Assembly (NCBI GenBank): GCA_008000375.1
Contig: SMOI01000056.1
Span: forward strand, 62,001 to 126,000
Reading direction: 5' to 3'
DNA: 64,000 nucleotides
From: Poteriospumella lacustris
Taxonomy: Eukaryota > Sar > Chrysophyceae > Chromulinales > Dinobryaceae
How positions within the stretch are numbered: the first letter of the stretch is position 1; every line of letters begins with the position of its first letter. The notes under the pieces are model-generated. The model made no database searches. It saw only the letters and a program-made list of their open reading frames with translations, and was not told where the DNA came from. Of the stretch, positions 12,029-23,768 are shown one piece after another. The translations under genes were made by a program, and so were the position numbers.

Positions 12029-13007
12029 TCAGAAAAATCCTTGTGCGATCCAATAAATACCGATGCCCACAGCCAAGAGCGACGAATAGAGCGACAATTT
12101 CTTGGGGAAATCTGGTGCTTGTGAAAATTTGCCCAGTTTTGAGGATAGTCCACCAATGGCACCGGCACTGATGCTCATCGCAATCACGGTACCCAGGGAA
12201 TACGCTAGCAGGAAATAACTGGCGGATCTCCATGAAGTCATTGCAACAGCCGGTGCAATACTCGGCGCCCCATCCCACGAAAACCCATGCAATAGACCAT
12301 TGGCAAAGATAGCACGGCTGGAAGTTCCCTTGCCTTTGGACGTTTCACTGCCTTCAACTTCTCCTTCATGGGGCTCGTCCTTTTCCAGACTTTCTTTAAC
12401 ACCCATGAGACCGATAACAACTAAACTCACGCCCACTGCATTTTCAGCAAAACTTGTCAGATGCTTGAGATAAGAGAATCGACCCGATAGAGTACCCTTC
12501 AAGAAAAAGGCACAATATCCGAGGATGACCGCTGAGAGGCCGTGACCAAGACCCCAAATTGCTCCAGCTTTAGCACCAACGAATGCAGATTTGCCAACAC
12601 TGCTGGGCAACAACGCAGCAATATGATCTGGGCCTGAGGTGATATAAGAATGGTCATGATACTATCACTTGAAGGCAAGCAATCACTCGGCGACAGAACT
12701 TACCTGTAATCGCATGCAGTCCCCCTGCAAGCATGCCACCCAAAACTGTAGGATCCACCACTGACTTCAGAATAGGCAAAAGCTTTATCAATTGCAAGTA
12801 TGCTTTTGATGAATGGTCTGGACTTTGGTGGGCAACCAATCCCGTGGACGTCGATTGCAGACTGGCAGTATGGACATCGAACCTTGACCTAGCTTGAATC
12901 CAGTCTCTTTGGCTGATAGAACGCCGCTTTGGAAGAGCGAAACATTGGATACTCTTCAAAAGCAAGCAGTAAACTAATACCAATGAAACTTTGTACAATA
13001 TCGTCAT
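12029..13007 (-). CDS. NicO-family nickel/cobalt transporter-like membrane protein with signal peptide
   Basis: Complement(12029..12633, 12704..13007), 302 residues; 70 bp intron. Splicing restores the family signature: glycine-rich LAGGLHAITGPDHIAAL at about residues 93-109, with HGFSWDG later. The His and Asp of H-x4-DH-type motifs bind Ni or Co in NicO/RcnA proteins, and plants carry a chloroplast member. About six membrane helices follow. The N-terminus is a hydrophobic signal sequence (residues 1-22) whose likely cleavage product begins FALPKRR and continues as a basic, Ser-rich stretch. That layout resembles the bipartite plastid presequence (signal peptide plus transit peptide starting with Phe) of red-plastid algae, but another endomembrane is possible. 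Convergent with RMC1. Confidence 0.75.
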
Positions 13008-13573
13008 TCGAAGTGTTGTTTCAAAGCGAAACTAGAAGGAGAAAAACAAGATGAGAATACAACTGCAGAAAGTACAGAATCGCGTCGCTCTGATAGCAAG
13101 CTGGGAATAAGTCGTGAGCAACTAACGCCGTTCTGTTGTACTCTATTAGCAACGATAGATACCACCATCACCATCGATAGATACATCGTTAGCACCACGA
13201 GTTATCACGGAGAAAGCGGTTGAATGAAAGGAAAAGAAGTCTCGTGCGTGGTGGTCATCATGCCCATCGTCACTGCGGCTGTCTCTCTGCACATGACACC
13301 GTGCCGACACAGCCTCGTCCGCCATCAGTGGCAAAACTGAAACCGCCGTCGTTCCCATTTCAATTTTGTCCTCCTCTTCCAACGGCTGGAAAATCCCATC
13401 CTCCAAGCACAAGTTTACCGCGGCGAAAACTCACACAAATTCATATTGCTGACCCATTTGCGCATTCGATCGCATAAGAGACTATTTTTTCCCATCAGTT
13501 GCACACTTGGACTCTTGCTGGTGCATATCTTTTGAGATCTTCCCGATAATCAACAGCTGTACCACCGGAAACC
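13008..13573. promoter_or_regulatory. Divergent promoter gap, no clear element
   Basis: A 566 bp gap between NicO (minus) and the giant EF-hand gene (plus). I see a short imperfect repeat of ATCGATAGATACATCG type near 13150-13190 and C/T-rich sequence near 13370-13420, but no long trinucleotide tract, TATA box or coding frame that I would defend. Confidence 0.35.
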
Positions 13574-16500
13574 ATGCTGGGCAAATTCAATAAAGCTGCC
13601 AGCGCTTCCAAGGTTGCTGACCCCAAAGCACCTCCAGCTCTTTCCACGGATAAGAAAAGTGTGTCCATCAGTATTCCGCCCGCCGCAACCAGCAATGCCA
13701 CCTCCAACGTGGCCAGCTCTCAAGCGTCTGCCAAGACGCCCACCGGTGGAGCGACACCCACTGCGAAGGACGAAAAGAAGGAATCGGCGGATCGACCGAC
13801 CTTGCTGAAGCCACAATTCTCAAAAGAAGCCGTCAAAGCTCTCACTCGTGGCCTGGCGGATGCCATCGTCGACATCCGAGTCAGCATCAACGAACAACAG
13901 GAAACTCTGCTCGCAGCCAACGAGTACGAGCAGATCCTTCAGGAAGACCCATCGATGATGCGCAAGTCGACCAACGGCATCAGCACCTTTGGCAATAAAT
14001 GCAGTCTCTGGGTGCGGCGGCGGAGCAACGGCGTCTGCTCTGGTCGACTGAAGCCCGTCGTCGACATCCGTCTCGCGGACAACAACGTCTCGACCGATTT
14101 GGTACTGGCGGGCTACACGGCCGACCCCAATCCCATCGCTGGTCAAACGTTTTGGTTCAAGCGCTCACACTCGGACGAAACAGACAAAGACGCGATCATC
14201 GACCTCTACGTGACCATGGGCAAAAGCAAAGTCAACGGAGACCCGATCTGGACCAGCCCCGGTGTGGGGTGGGTACGCGTGGATGGTAACTTCACGAAGT
14301 CGATGTTCGGATCGACAGATTCCTTTCTGTGGTACCGTCCCGCTCGCGCACGACCAGAGAACTCGCATCTCGTCACTCCCCAGAAGGCTGCTGTGGCTCT
14401 CTCCGACGAGGTGCGATTGACGCAGTTGATCGCGGGTGCGCGTAACATCCTTCGTCATTACATTCCGATCGAGGACACGAAGCGTCTAGCAGGTCTGAAG
14501 ATGGAGAACGGGGAGATCACGAACTCGAAGGCTGTGTCAGAGAGCATCCGATCGGAGCGGCTGTTGGATTTCGTCGCGCTGTTTCATCGGTACGAAAAGC
14601 GTGGACAGATGAACCTGTCCCGATTCTCCAGTCTGTTGTCGGAAGTGGGACTAAAGCTGACCAAAACGGACGCAACCAACGTGTTCAACTTCTTCGACAG
14701 TAGCCACGAGGGTGTCGTGAGCATGGAGGAGTTCACCGCAGTGCTGGCGCTGACGGACTACGAGATCGACTTGGTCATCGACACGATTCGACTGAAACTG
14801 CTGAACTCCTGTGCCGATTCTGCCTCGAAGTCCACAGCCCGGTCCAATACATCGCTGCTGCGATCGAACACGGGTGCCATCGGAGCCATGCATATCGCGC
14901 CGAACCCGGAAATCGGCAAGAACATGATCCGCGAGAACATCGCGTTGAGCGACATCTTCCAGATGATCAACACGAAGGCGGACGACATCTTGTCGGTGGA
15001 GGAGGTGATGGATCTGTGTGCACGACTGGAAGTATTTGTGACGGAGGAAGAAGCATCGAAGATCCTGCGCATCTTGGACGACAACAACGACGACCGCGTG
15101 ACGGAGCAAGAGTTCATCGCGTTCATGCGCAAGATGACGACCACCTCGCTGAAGAAGGCGCACCGCATCTTCGACGGCGCGACGATTCTGCGTCGCTGGC
15201 TGCTTCGCGGCGCGGGAAAGAAGGTGGACTTCACGACGCAATGGAATGAGATGAAGCGGCACCACGAGAAGTCGTTCAGTCAGAAGTTCCCGGGCTTTTT
15301 GATTCCGCAGGTGCTGCAGCTGCAGGTAAGTCGCCTGGAGCTGCGACTGTCAGCGCTGGAGGCGCGACAGTTAACGTTCATGGTGGCGCCGGACAAAAAC
15401 GGCCGCGTGAACCAGCAAGACCTGCAAGCGTTCATGCAGCGAACGACGCGATCGGTGGGCGAACTGATCGCTCTGGTGCATCGCGAGTTGTTCGGTCCGT
15501 TGGTGGCGGCGTATCAAGCCTTCCAGCGGGACGTGAAGCTGACGGGGAAGGACGACACGGAGAAGGCGAACGAGTATCGCGCGATGGTAGAGGACACGAA
15601 GCGCGCCATCGAGGGCATCTACACGAAGCTGCAGGCGAAGGCGGCGGAGCCGGGCCTCGCGGGCGGACAACACGCGGAAGGCAAAGGCGACGAGGAAGAC
15701 CTGCAGACGCGTCAGATCCCGCTGCGGCAGCTGACGACGACGAACATCGACCCTCGACTGCGCAAGACAAACTTTGACCAGGTGTACATCGACCAGCTGC
15801 GCGCCGGTCTGCACGACCATCTAAAGTACGTTGGCGGTGGGGTTGGCCGGGGGTGATAAGGAGGAGGGATGACCGTCTCACTGTTTGCTGTTGTGTAGTG
15901 TGCATCGCGTGCCGGAGAGACAGCTGCCGACTGCCGATGAATGGGCGCTGCTGGCGATCTTGGTGGAGGCGGACGTGACGGAAGGGGATATTTTCGGCGT
16001 GAAGCCCAAGCCGTTCGTGGAGGGCCTGTGCAAGTACATCGTGGAGCAGGACCTGCGCACGTTGGGCGGGTCGGCCGACTTCGACATCATCGTGCGACAA
16101 CTGAAGCTCAACATCTACCGCGAGGCAAAGAACCGTAGCCGCGATAAGAAGAAGCCCGACTACCGCGCAGCATTCGACATCTTCGACGTGGACCGCAGTG
16201 GATCGATCTCGTCGCAGGAGTTCCGGTCGTATCTCGAGCACTTGCACTTGGTCCCGAACCTGACGGCGCCGCAGGTGGACTCGATCATGACGCTGTTCGA
16301 CAAGAAGAAAAAGAAGGCGATCGACTTCGAGGACTTCCAAGCCTTCGCCGAGGACGCGGAGACCACCGCGAAGGTCGACGACTCGTTGGGACGAGACGCG
16401 ATGACGATCCTGGCCAGTGGTAGCGGTGCCAGCGGCTCGGCGAAAGACGCGGCATTCGCGTCGCTGTCGGCGGAGCAGATCGACGAGCTGTTGGACGCCG

Positions 16501-19500
16501 ACGAAGAAGAGGCGGCGCTGCTGAACGGCAAGCCGCCCATCACTGTCACGAAGAATGCCGACTGCGACTGGTTGGCGTGGCATTTGTTCCGCCAGAGCTA
16601 CCAGATCGAGCCGATGGACGCGGAGGGCGTGCTGACCGAGCTGGAGTCGTATTGTGCGGAGGCGGAGATGGCGCAGAACCAGGCGGGTGTCTCGGTGAAG
16701 GAGTTCTGGAACCTGTTGTCGGAGTTCAAGATGCTGGGCAACGTGTCGAAGGCGCAGTTCATCAAGGGCGTCCAGTTGGTGTCGGAGGCGGGCAACGGCC
16801 GCGACGAGGACCGCGTAGACTACGGCGCCTTGGTGAAGGTGGCGGTGCGCATGGGTCGTGCCTTCAATGCGCAGCTGCAAGAGCGAGAAAAGGAGGCTGA
16901 GAAGCAGTTCGCGCCGTTGCTGGCGGATCTGAAGAAGTTCTTCAAGGGCCTGAGCGAAGAACGGTACGTGTGCGTCCGCCTGCGTGTCTGTCTGTCGGTC
17001 GAGCTGTTGTTTGACGCCGATGATGGCTGTGTGATGTAACCGTGCGTGCGATTGACGTGTGTGTAGACCTGACCCAACCGATCCGATTCCGCGGTACGAA
17101 AAGGTGTTTCGTCGGCTGGACGGCGACCAAGACGGCATGTTGACGCCGAAGGAGTTCCGCATCGGTCTGCTGCGCCTGCAGTACAAGGACTTCAAGCTGT
17201 GGACGAACCGACTGGTGCAGCGGCTGTTCGACGAGTGCGATCGCAACCGCGACGGCCTGCTGTCGATCCAGGAGTTTTCGCTGTACATTCTGGACAAGAG
17301 TCCGGCACAGTTAGCGAACGCGTCGGTGAGCAATTCGACGAAGAGCGGGTACTTGAGTCGTAGTCGCGACTTCCGCCGGTCGGACGAGCTGGAGGAGGCG
17401 CTGCGGGATGGCAAGGCGAGCGGCGGGAAGTACGGGCGGTCGTCGTTGGACCTGTCGGACAACGAGGACGCGGATGACGAGTTCTTCCGTCGACCGCGGA
17501 CGTTGAACGACTTGCAGCTGATGAAGAAGGTGACAGATACGCTGCTGGACACGGTACCGAACGATAGTGGTGATCCAGCGAAGCACTTCGACGAGATGCG
17601 GCTGTCGGTGCGTCGTTTCTTCCAGCGCAGCGACCCGGAGTTCAAGGGTGTGGCGTCGGAGGAGCGGTTTCGGTCCTTTCTGCGGTACGTGTGTGCTCCT
17701 GTGAGTTGTCATTGATGGTGATCTGACGGAGCGGGCGTGTGTCTGGATGATGCAGGCGGTCGGGTCTGCAGGAAGCGCTGACGGCAGCGGAGCTGCGTCG
17801 GTTCACGGACAAGTTGAAGAAGAAAGGCGTCGGTCGCGACCGCCACGAGTCGTTCATCGACTACGAAAAGTACGTGTGTTGTGTGTTGCCGTCTGTGTGA
17901 CAGCGCCTGACGTGAGACTGACTGTGGGTGGTGCGACGATAGGTTATGTCAGCAACTGATGGCCAGCACGGAGTCGGCTCCACGCAGCAAGAGCGAGACG
18001 ATCTTCTACCGGTTCCAGGACGCGGCGATGACGGCAGCGGCGAACAATCGATCATTTCTGTCGCTGTGCTCGTTGTCGGACCCGCGTCTGACGGGGAAGA
18101 TGTCGAAGGACGAGCTGGTGCACATCGCGAAGATGATGGAGTGTCCGTTGACACGACAAGAACTGGACTTCATGTTGGAGCTGGCGCCACAGGGCGTGGT
18201 GAACCGCGACGGCAGCGTGGACTACCGCGCGATGCAGAACATGTTGGAGACGTTCCCGGCGCGCGACGGTCTGCAGCCGCCGAGTCTGTCGGGGTTGCAG
18301 TTGCAGACGAGCCAGTCGTTCGGCGCGTTGCCATCGTATGCGAGTCCGCACCGCACGACCCATGTCCCGGCGAACCTGATGCAAGCGTCGACGAACAATC
18401 CGCTGATGCAGACACTGAACGGGCGCGGACAGCTGGGCCAGTCGGTGACGACGCCGCTGGGGTTCACCATCGCGACGCCGCATCGACCCGACGGCAATCA
18501 ACCGGGTGCACTGGGCGCGAGTCTGCAGTCGCCGTACGGACAGAACCTGGCGACGAGCATGTACCAGCAGCCAACGGGCAGCCTCGAGAAGATCGCACGC
18601 GCCGTCATCGACCGTCTACGCGGCCAGACGAGTTTGGATCCGCAGAACTTGCGTCGGCGGTTCGAGAGCCTGGACCACAACAACTCGGGCCAAGTGCTGA
18701 CGCGCGTGTTGCTGAGCATTTTGGAGGAGTATGGCCAGGTGCTGTCGACGTCGGAGTTGCATGCGTTGGTGACGCTGTACGGTCGCATGGAGGACGACCA
18801 TTTCTTCTACGACTCGTTTGTGCGTGCGGTGGAGGCGACGCCGTGGCCGATGCCAAAGGGTGCACATCCGGGGTCGTTCATGGGCATGTCGCTGGAGCAG
18901 CCGCCGTACCTGACGCCGCGCGTGTTCCAACGCTATCGCGAGCTGAAGGCCGAGGGTCGACACTTGCGCGACCTGTGCGAAGTGCACGACTTGGACCACA
19001 CGGGGCAGATCCCGGCGTCGAAGTTCCGCGACCTGCTGACGCGTACGCAGCTGCTGCAGACGCAGCATCAGCTGAGCAAGGCACTGGAAGATTTCGCGAT
19101 CGTGGGGCAGGAGAACTACATCAGCTATGACGACTTCTGCTTGTCGGTCGAGCGCGCGATGCAGTCGACGGGCAACGGCGGACGCGAGCGCGAGCGCGAC
19201 ATGCCGCGGGGAAGTAGCACGCCTCGGTTATCGCGCAGCAACCTGCACGCGCAGAACCAGCACTTGTTGGGCATCGCCGCTGACAACGCCAGCGACGGTC
19301 CGTACTTCTCGACGGAAGAGGACGACGGCATGGACCCACACGTCGTGCGCAGCAGTTTGCAGCGGTTCCGTCAATCGGTGGCTCAGGCCGATCTGCCGCC
19401 ACCGGCAGCGTCTCGTCGGTATGCGTCGGCGCATAACTCTACGGTGGAGCTGGAGCGCGGCAGTGTCGACTACGGCATGATGTCGCCGCCGAAGGTGAGC

Positions 19501-19923
19501 GACAGCTACTCGGGCAACCACTTGGTGCCGTCGTCGGCTCGGTCGTCGTACAGCGGTGGCGGTGGCGGCGGTCTGTCGTCGTCGCTGGCGCGGTACAGCA
19601 CGCCGACGCGAGGCAGCCGCGACTTCAACGCCCCGCGCACGTCACCGTCGAAAGTGGGCAGTCGCATCTGGGGCAACCACACGCCGTTGCAAAAGAAAGG
19701 CGACGTACCGCAGCTGCACAACCGATGGTGCTGTGCGGTGTGTCTGTACACGGAGAACCCGTCGGATGTGGACAACTGCGTCGTCTGTGACAGTCCCAAC
19801 TACTCGCAGCGCAAGGACTATCAGCTGAAGGAGCAGTGTCGCAACTGCACATTCCTGAATGGCGAGTTCGCGGAGGAGTGCGAGATGTGTGGGGAGCCGC
19901 TGAGCTCTCCGAAGCTGCGCTGA
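13574..19923 (+). CDS. Giant multidomain protein: MABP-like, EF-hands, two RanBP2-type zinc fingers (2009 aa)
   Basis: Join(13574..15825, 15899..16963, 17067..17684, 17756..17869, 17943..19923); 2009 residues, introns 70 to 103 bp, all phases consistent. Residues 1-90 are Ala/Ser/Pro/Lys-rich and disordered. Residues 160-260 resemble the MABP beta-prism (paired motifs VVDIRLADN and IIDLYVTMG, then GWVRVDGNF), a membrane-binding fold. Scattered EF-hand loops follow, with good ones near residues 502 (DNNDDRVTEQEF), 846 (DVDRSGSISSQEF), 1122 (DGDQDGMLTPKEF) and 1162 (DRNRDGLLSIQEF), plus degenerate ones. The last 65 residues hold two C-x2-C...C-x2-C fingers of the RanBP2 type (CAVC...CVVC, CRNC...CEMC), which often bind ubiquitin or RNA. 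A calcium-responsive scaffold, perhaps flagellar, is an inference. The gene is much more GC-rich than its neighbours. Confidence 0.85.
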
Positions 19924-20269
19924 AGCAGCGGTCAGCTGAGGAGTTGCTGAGGGTTGGGAGCGATTCCCGCCCAACCATTTCCATCGAGTCGTTTGCATGT
20001 ATATTGATAGTCGTTCCCCCTTTCATACACCCCTCTTGTATTTCGTTTGCGACTCGCGGACTAAGTTATAACAACAACACATTCACCAAGCGGTTCTGAG
20101 TGTATTCTTGGTGGTAGTGGATGGTTTGCAAGTATTGGGCCACCAACGACGCTGTACTACCAACCCCTGTGATATTCACATGAGCTACAACATCGGTTAC
20201 ATGGTAATTTAGCTATCTATATACACGAAGAACGAAGAATTTCCAAAGAAAAACAGGCCCACAGACTTT
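19924..20269. other. Convergent 3' gap
   Basis: 346 bp between two gene ends. Composition returns from GC-rich to AT-rich soon after the stop codon at 19923. I see no repeat, RNA gene or coding frame. Confidence 0.5.
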
Positions 20270-21354
20270 CTACAGGGCATTCAACGACCGAGCCTCCAGC
20301 AATGCAGTGCCGTGGCCAGTTGTATTTCCCATCATCATGCCACGTAAACCACCAGGAATAATTCGAGGCTTGCGTTCCATGTTGCTGAACATGTCATCAC
20401 CATCATCATCCGCACTATGCGAACGACTGTGATCATCCTCGTTGGCCTTTCGCTTACGAGTGGGTTTATCTGCCGAGACAGCATCCGGTGTGGTTGAAAG
20501 CGCCGACGGCGCAGGTTGATTGTGAATTCCGGCCAAAACTGCAGCACCAGGTTCTGCACCGCGGAATCCTTTCGGTTTTTTCAACTTCGAAGCCCAATAA
20601 CTCAAGTTGTCCGGAGGCTTTTCAGCGTGGTCCCATAATCCAATTCGTTCGTGACGTGGGAAATCGGACTTCACTTCTCCAAGATCCGAAGGACGAAGAA
20701 CACCATCTTCGCGAGAAAAGAATTCTGGAATGTCTTCGCCATCACTGTCACCGCCGTTCTTCTTTGACTTCTTCTTGTCCTTGATCTCCCTCATCTTTTC
20801 CTTGCGCCGTTTGGCAGTGGAAGTGTTTTTGGAGATCTCTTCAGTCAAAAGCTATTGATGGTGCAAGGAACTGTGTGATATGGAGAATTGTCACAATGCT
20901 CAAGAGTCAACAAGTACCTGTCTTGTCGTGGCCTTCACGCGTTTGGAAAAACTTTTTAGCGATTCGCGCTCTCGCTTTGTTGGCATCTGAATCTTCGATT
21001 CAATGTCCGGTTGACTTTCGCGAAGCTCACGAAGTGCCTGTCTTTGGAATTCACGCTCTTGGGTGTTTTCGTCAAACTTCATAAGCTTTTTCATCTTCTT
21101 TTTTGCTGAAATAGTTCGATCAGTGAGCACAGCGTTATTGCTTCGGCGGAGCAATTCAATCGATACCTTTTTCTTCAAATACCTCCGGCGGATCGTCAAA
21201 AACCCGACCAGAACGGTCTAACCCTCTATTTTTAGAGTATGGATCACAAGCTGTGGCCAAATAGAGTTTAAATGCTGTCAGTGCGAACAATACAATGGGA
21301 GAGTCTCCTTGTCGACGAACCTTTGATCTTTCTATATCGCTTCACACGTCCCAT
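20270..21354 (-). CDS. CCDC137-like basic coiled-coil protein (295 aa)
   Basis: Complement(20270..20851, 20918..21105, 21167..21250, 21321..21354). Three introns of 61 to 70 bp; the first coding exon is only 34 bp (MGRVKRYRKIK). The protein is highly basic in its first half (KKKMKKLMKF, KRRKEKMREIKDKKKSKK), with a conserved middle block, RERESLKSFSKRV, followed by a long helix. This matches the layout of CCDC137-type proteins, chromatin- or nucleolus-associated factors, and the lysine clusters would act as nuclear or nucleolar signals. The C-terminal 100 residues are probably disordered. Family assignment is tentative because the conserved region is short; a ribosome-biogenesis factor of another family is the main alternative. 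Confidence 0.6.
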
Positions 21355-21760
21355 TTCTTTCCAGTCGACCAAGTGACGCGAAGATAAATTTGAGGTATGA
21401 AAATCTCACCCTGAATATATGTGAAAGTGCTGACACAATGCCTCCGACTTGACTTTTTCGTATCAAGAAGTCATGTCAAACGCCTTGCGAGTCGGCCTGG
21501 TTATTCAACTGGTGCTGAGAAACAACGCCAAAGGAACCGCCAATGATTATAGACAGGGCTTACTTTGGCGTTGAAACGGCAAGGAAAAATCTTCACCTCC
21601 GAAGTGTTTTCAGTCGGATTCGATCGCATTTGTGGGCCTTTCGTAGACCTTTCATCGTGTATTCACTTTCCTGTTTCGCCGACGACATCAACCAAAGGAT
21701 GTTTCATGACAAAGTACTGAGTGAAAGTCTTTGTTGTTAGATTTAATTGGTTGTTAGAAC
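21355..21760. promoter_or_regulatory. Divergent promoter gap, AT-rich
   Basis: 406 bp between the CCDC137-like gene and the PHD-like gene. Only a single short CGACGACAT match (about 21679) resembles the trinucleotide tracts of other gaps. A 65-codon frame at 21543 has no visible protein features. Confidence 0.35.
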
Positions 21761-23483
21761 ATGGAGGAAGTAAGCGAAGTTGTTCCCATTGAGGAGACAC
21801 TCCATCAGGAATCGCTGAAGGATGAAATTACCCAAGCAGAATCAGATTCACATATGGTCAGTATCAAAGACTTCCTTGCCGCTGATGAGAATCACAATCA
21901 GGAATCTTCAAAGGATGAAACGACTCAAGCAGAAACAACTCCTGATACGATTAGTGACGAAATAGTTGTGGATAAGCCGACCGGAAGGAGAGGCCGCCAA
22001 TCACGGAAAGGTCATGAATCATCTCAATCAACGTCTCTTGATATTGGTGATGATGAGTTGTATTTTATTCCAAGTATCGCTGAACGGCGTGCTCATCGGA
22101 ACCCAGCGTTGTCAATGCTGGAACGACGGGATGTTCAAAAGATGTTGGAGAATATCCGCAACAACGATCCTTCAACGGTGGTTTTCAAAGTCAAAGAGCA
22201 TGTCTTTGCGGACATCAACTCGGTGGTGTTTGATGCGATTGTGGATGCGTTGGCCGTCAATAAAGTTTGCCAGGCTATTTACATCCAGAACCTGTCGAGC
22301 GCAATATTCGATGATCAAGTTCGCCATCTTATTCAGGTTCTCAAAAAGAAAAAGATTTGGTGTGTCAACATTGGCGAAAACTACGAAGTGAGTACTCGTA
22401 TGTGGGAAGAATTTTGTCGTCGCCTGCCCGAGACGTTTGTTACACATCTGTACGTATCGGAGCACGTTATTCCTCTGGCGTTGAAAAATCTCATGAGAGA
22501 ACATATTCGCGCGAATCGAAAGAAGCATCAACTGCATTGTGCATACAAGAATTTGGATGTCATTGAGCGATGCACCAATATGTGGTGGAATCCCATCAAC
22601 GGTGTCAAGGAATTGAAGCCATACGTTCCTCCTCCACCTCCAGAGCCAGAACCGGTGGCTGAATCGGAAAAGAAATTGAAGATGAATTCTGCAATTGCAG
22701 ATCCTGCAAATGTGGCCTATTGGCAGGAGGGGAAAGGGAAAGGTGGCGATAAACCTTGGAAGTTTAAGTGTGTTTGTGGCGAGCAATGCTCGTCGTATGA
22801 AAATAGTCGGTATCACCCTGTCGGGCGTATGTTTGAATGTTCAGTATGTCATCTATGGTCACACGTTGACTGTGTATTTGGTGATAATATGGTGACGGAT
22901 GATGACCTGGAGGAGATGGAGGAAGTTTTATGCCGACCTTGTCAGCATCGTTATCGCCGTAGTCTCAAACGTTTAAGTGAGGAGGGAGCAATAGCAGAGG
23001 CGCCACCATCAGCTTTGCAACTTTTAAACCCCGAGGAGGCTGCAGTAATGAAAAAGAAGTCGTCAAAGAAAGATCAACAGCTGCCGCTGCCCAAGAAACA
23101 GAAACTTGAAGCTCCGTCCGGTTTGGATGACAGTAAGCCCTGGAAATTCAAGTGCAAATGCGGTGAAGTGTGTTCTTCGTACGAGAAGAAATTGTACCAA
23201 CCGAAAGGAGCAATATTTTCTTGCTCGCAATGCGAAACACGTAGTCACGTTTTGTGCACGTTGGGGCCAACGGTTACGCAAGAAGAAGCTCTGCAAATGA
23301 AGGTAAGCATCACATACATACTAACGTTCATGTGTGTAATATTTAAGACCGTCGGGTATTTGACATTATATCCTGTAGGGTTTGCTGTGTGGCACGTGTA
23401 TGTGCAAAAATCGTCGTCGTCGATCGGAACCGTCGGAGGTTCAACCAACCGGTGACATCCCCCGCCAGGAATTGAACACGTAG
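21761..23483 (+). CDS. LRR-like protein with two tandem PHD-like zinc fingers (548 aa)
   Basis: Join(21761..23302, 23379..23483). Residues 1-110 are acidic and disordered, with an internal repeat around HQESLKDEITQAE and NQESSKDETTQAE. Residues 125-265 look like a few ribonuclease-inhibitor-type leucine-rich repeats. Two similar zinc-finger blocks follow, at about 328-390 and 460-522, each starting KPWKFKC-x-CGE-x-CSSYE, continuing with a C-x2-C...SHV-x-C centre and ending LC-x2-C. The terminal C-x2-C of the second finger (LLCGTCMC) is supplied only by the last exon, which supports the 76 bp intron. The pattern is PHD-like (Cys4-His-Cys3), so a chromatin-reading role is likely. Basic segments near 440 and at the C-terminus may be nuclear signals. 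Confidence 0.75.
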
Positions 23484-23768
23484 GAAGAAGTAGTCATCAT
23501 TTCTGTGATATTTCTTTGAAGAACTTTCTTAATCTTAATTGTCGCGAAACTTTTCTCTTTCTTGTCATAAACTGAAAGCAACAGTTGCTACAAACATAGT
23601 CTGTATTGTTCGCCTCGAACCTCATCCGACGTTCCCGTTCACTGCCACTCGCAGTCGATGCAAAATATTGTAACGCCTTTTCCTCCCCTCCGCCTTGCTC
23701 CGAAACTTGCGGCTCGAAGCTGTAAGGACTAATTTCATACTTTGATTTCATCCATTAAATCCTCTACT

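Noticed and set aside
15432-17645. A 737-codon open frame on the minus strand, and other long antisense frames in 13.6-19.9 kb
   Set aside because: They lie opposite an exon-intron gene with clear EF-hand and zinc-finger motifs; GC-rich sequence lowers stop density. Translations are Arg/Ser/His-rich and crossed by the sense introns.
17946-19130. A 394-codon frame in the second plus-strand frame
   Set aside because: Shadow of exon 5 of the giant EF-hand gene; Gly/Arg/Ala-rich without motifs.
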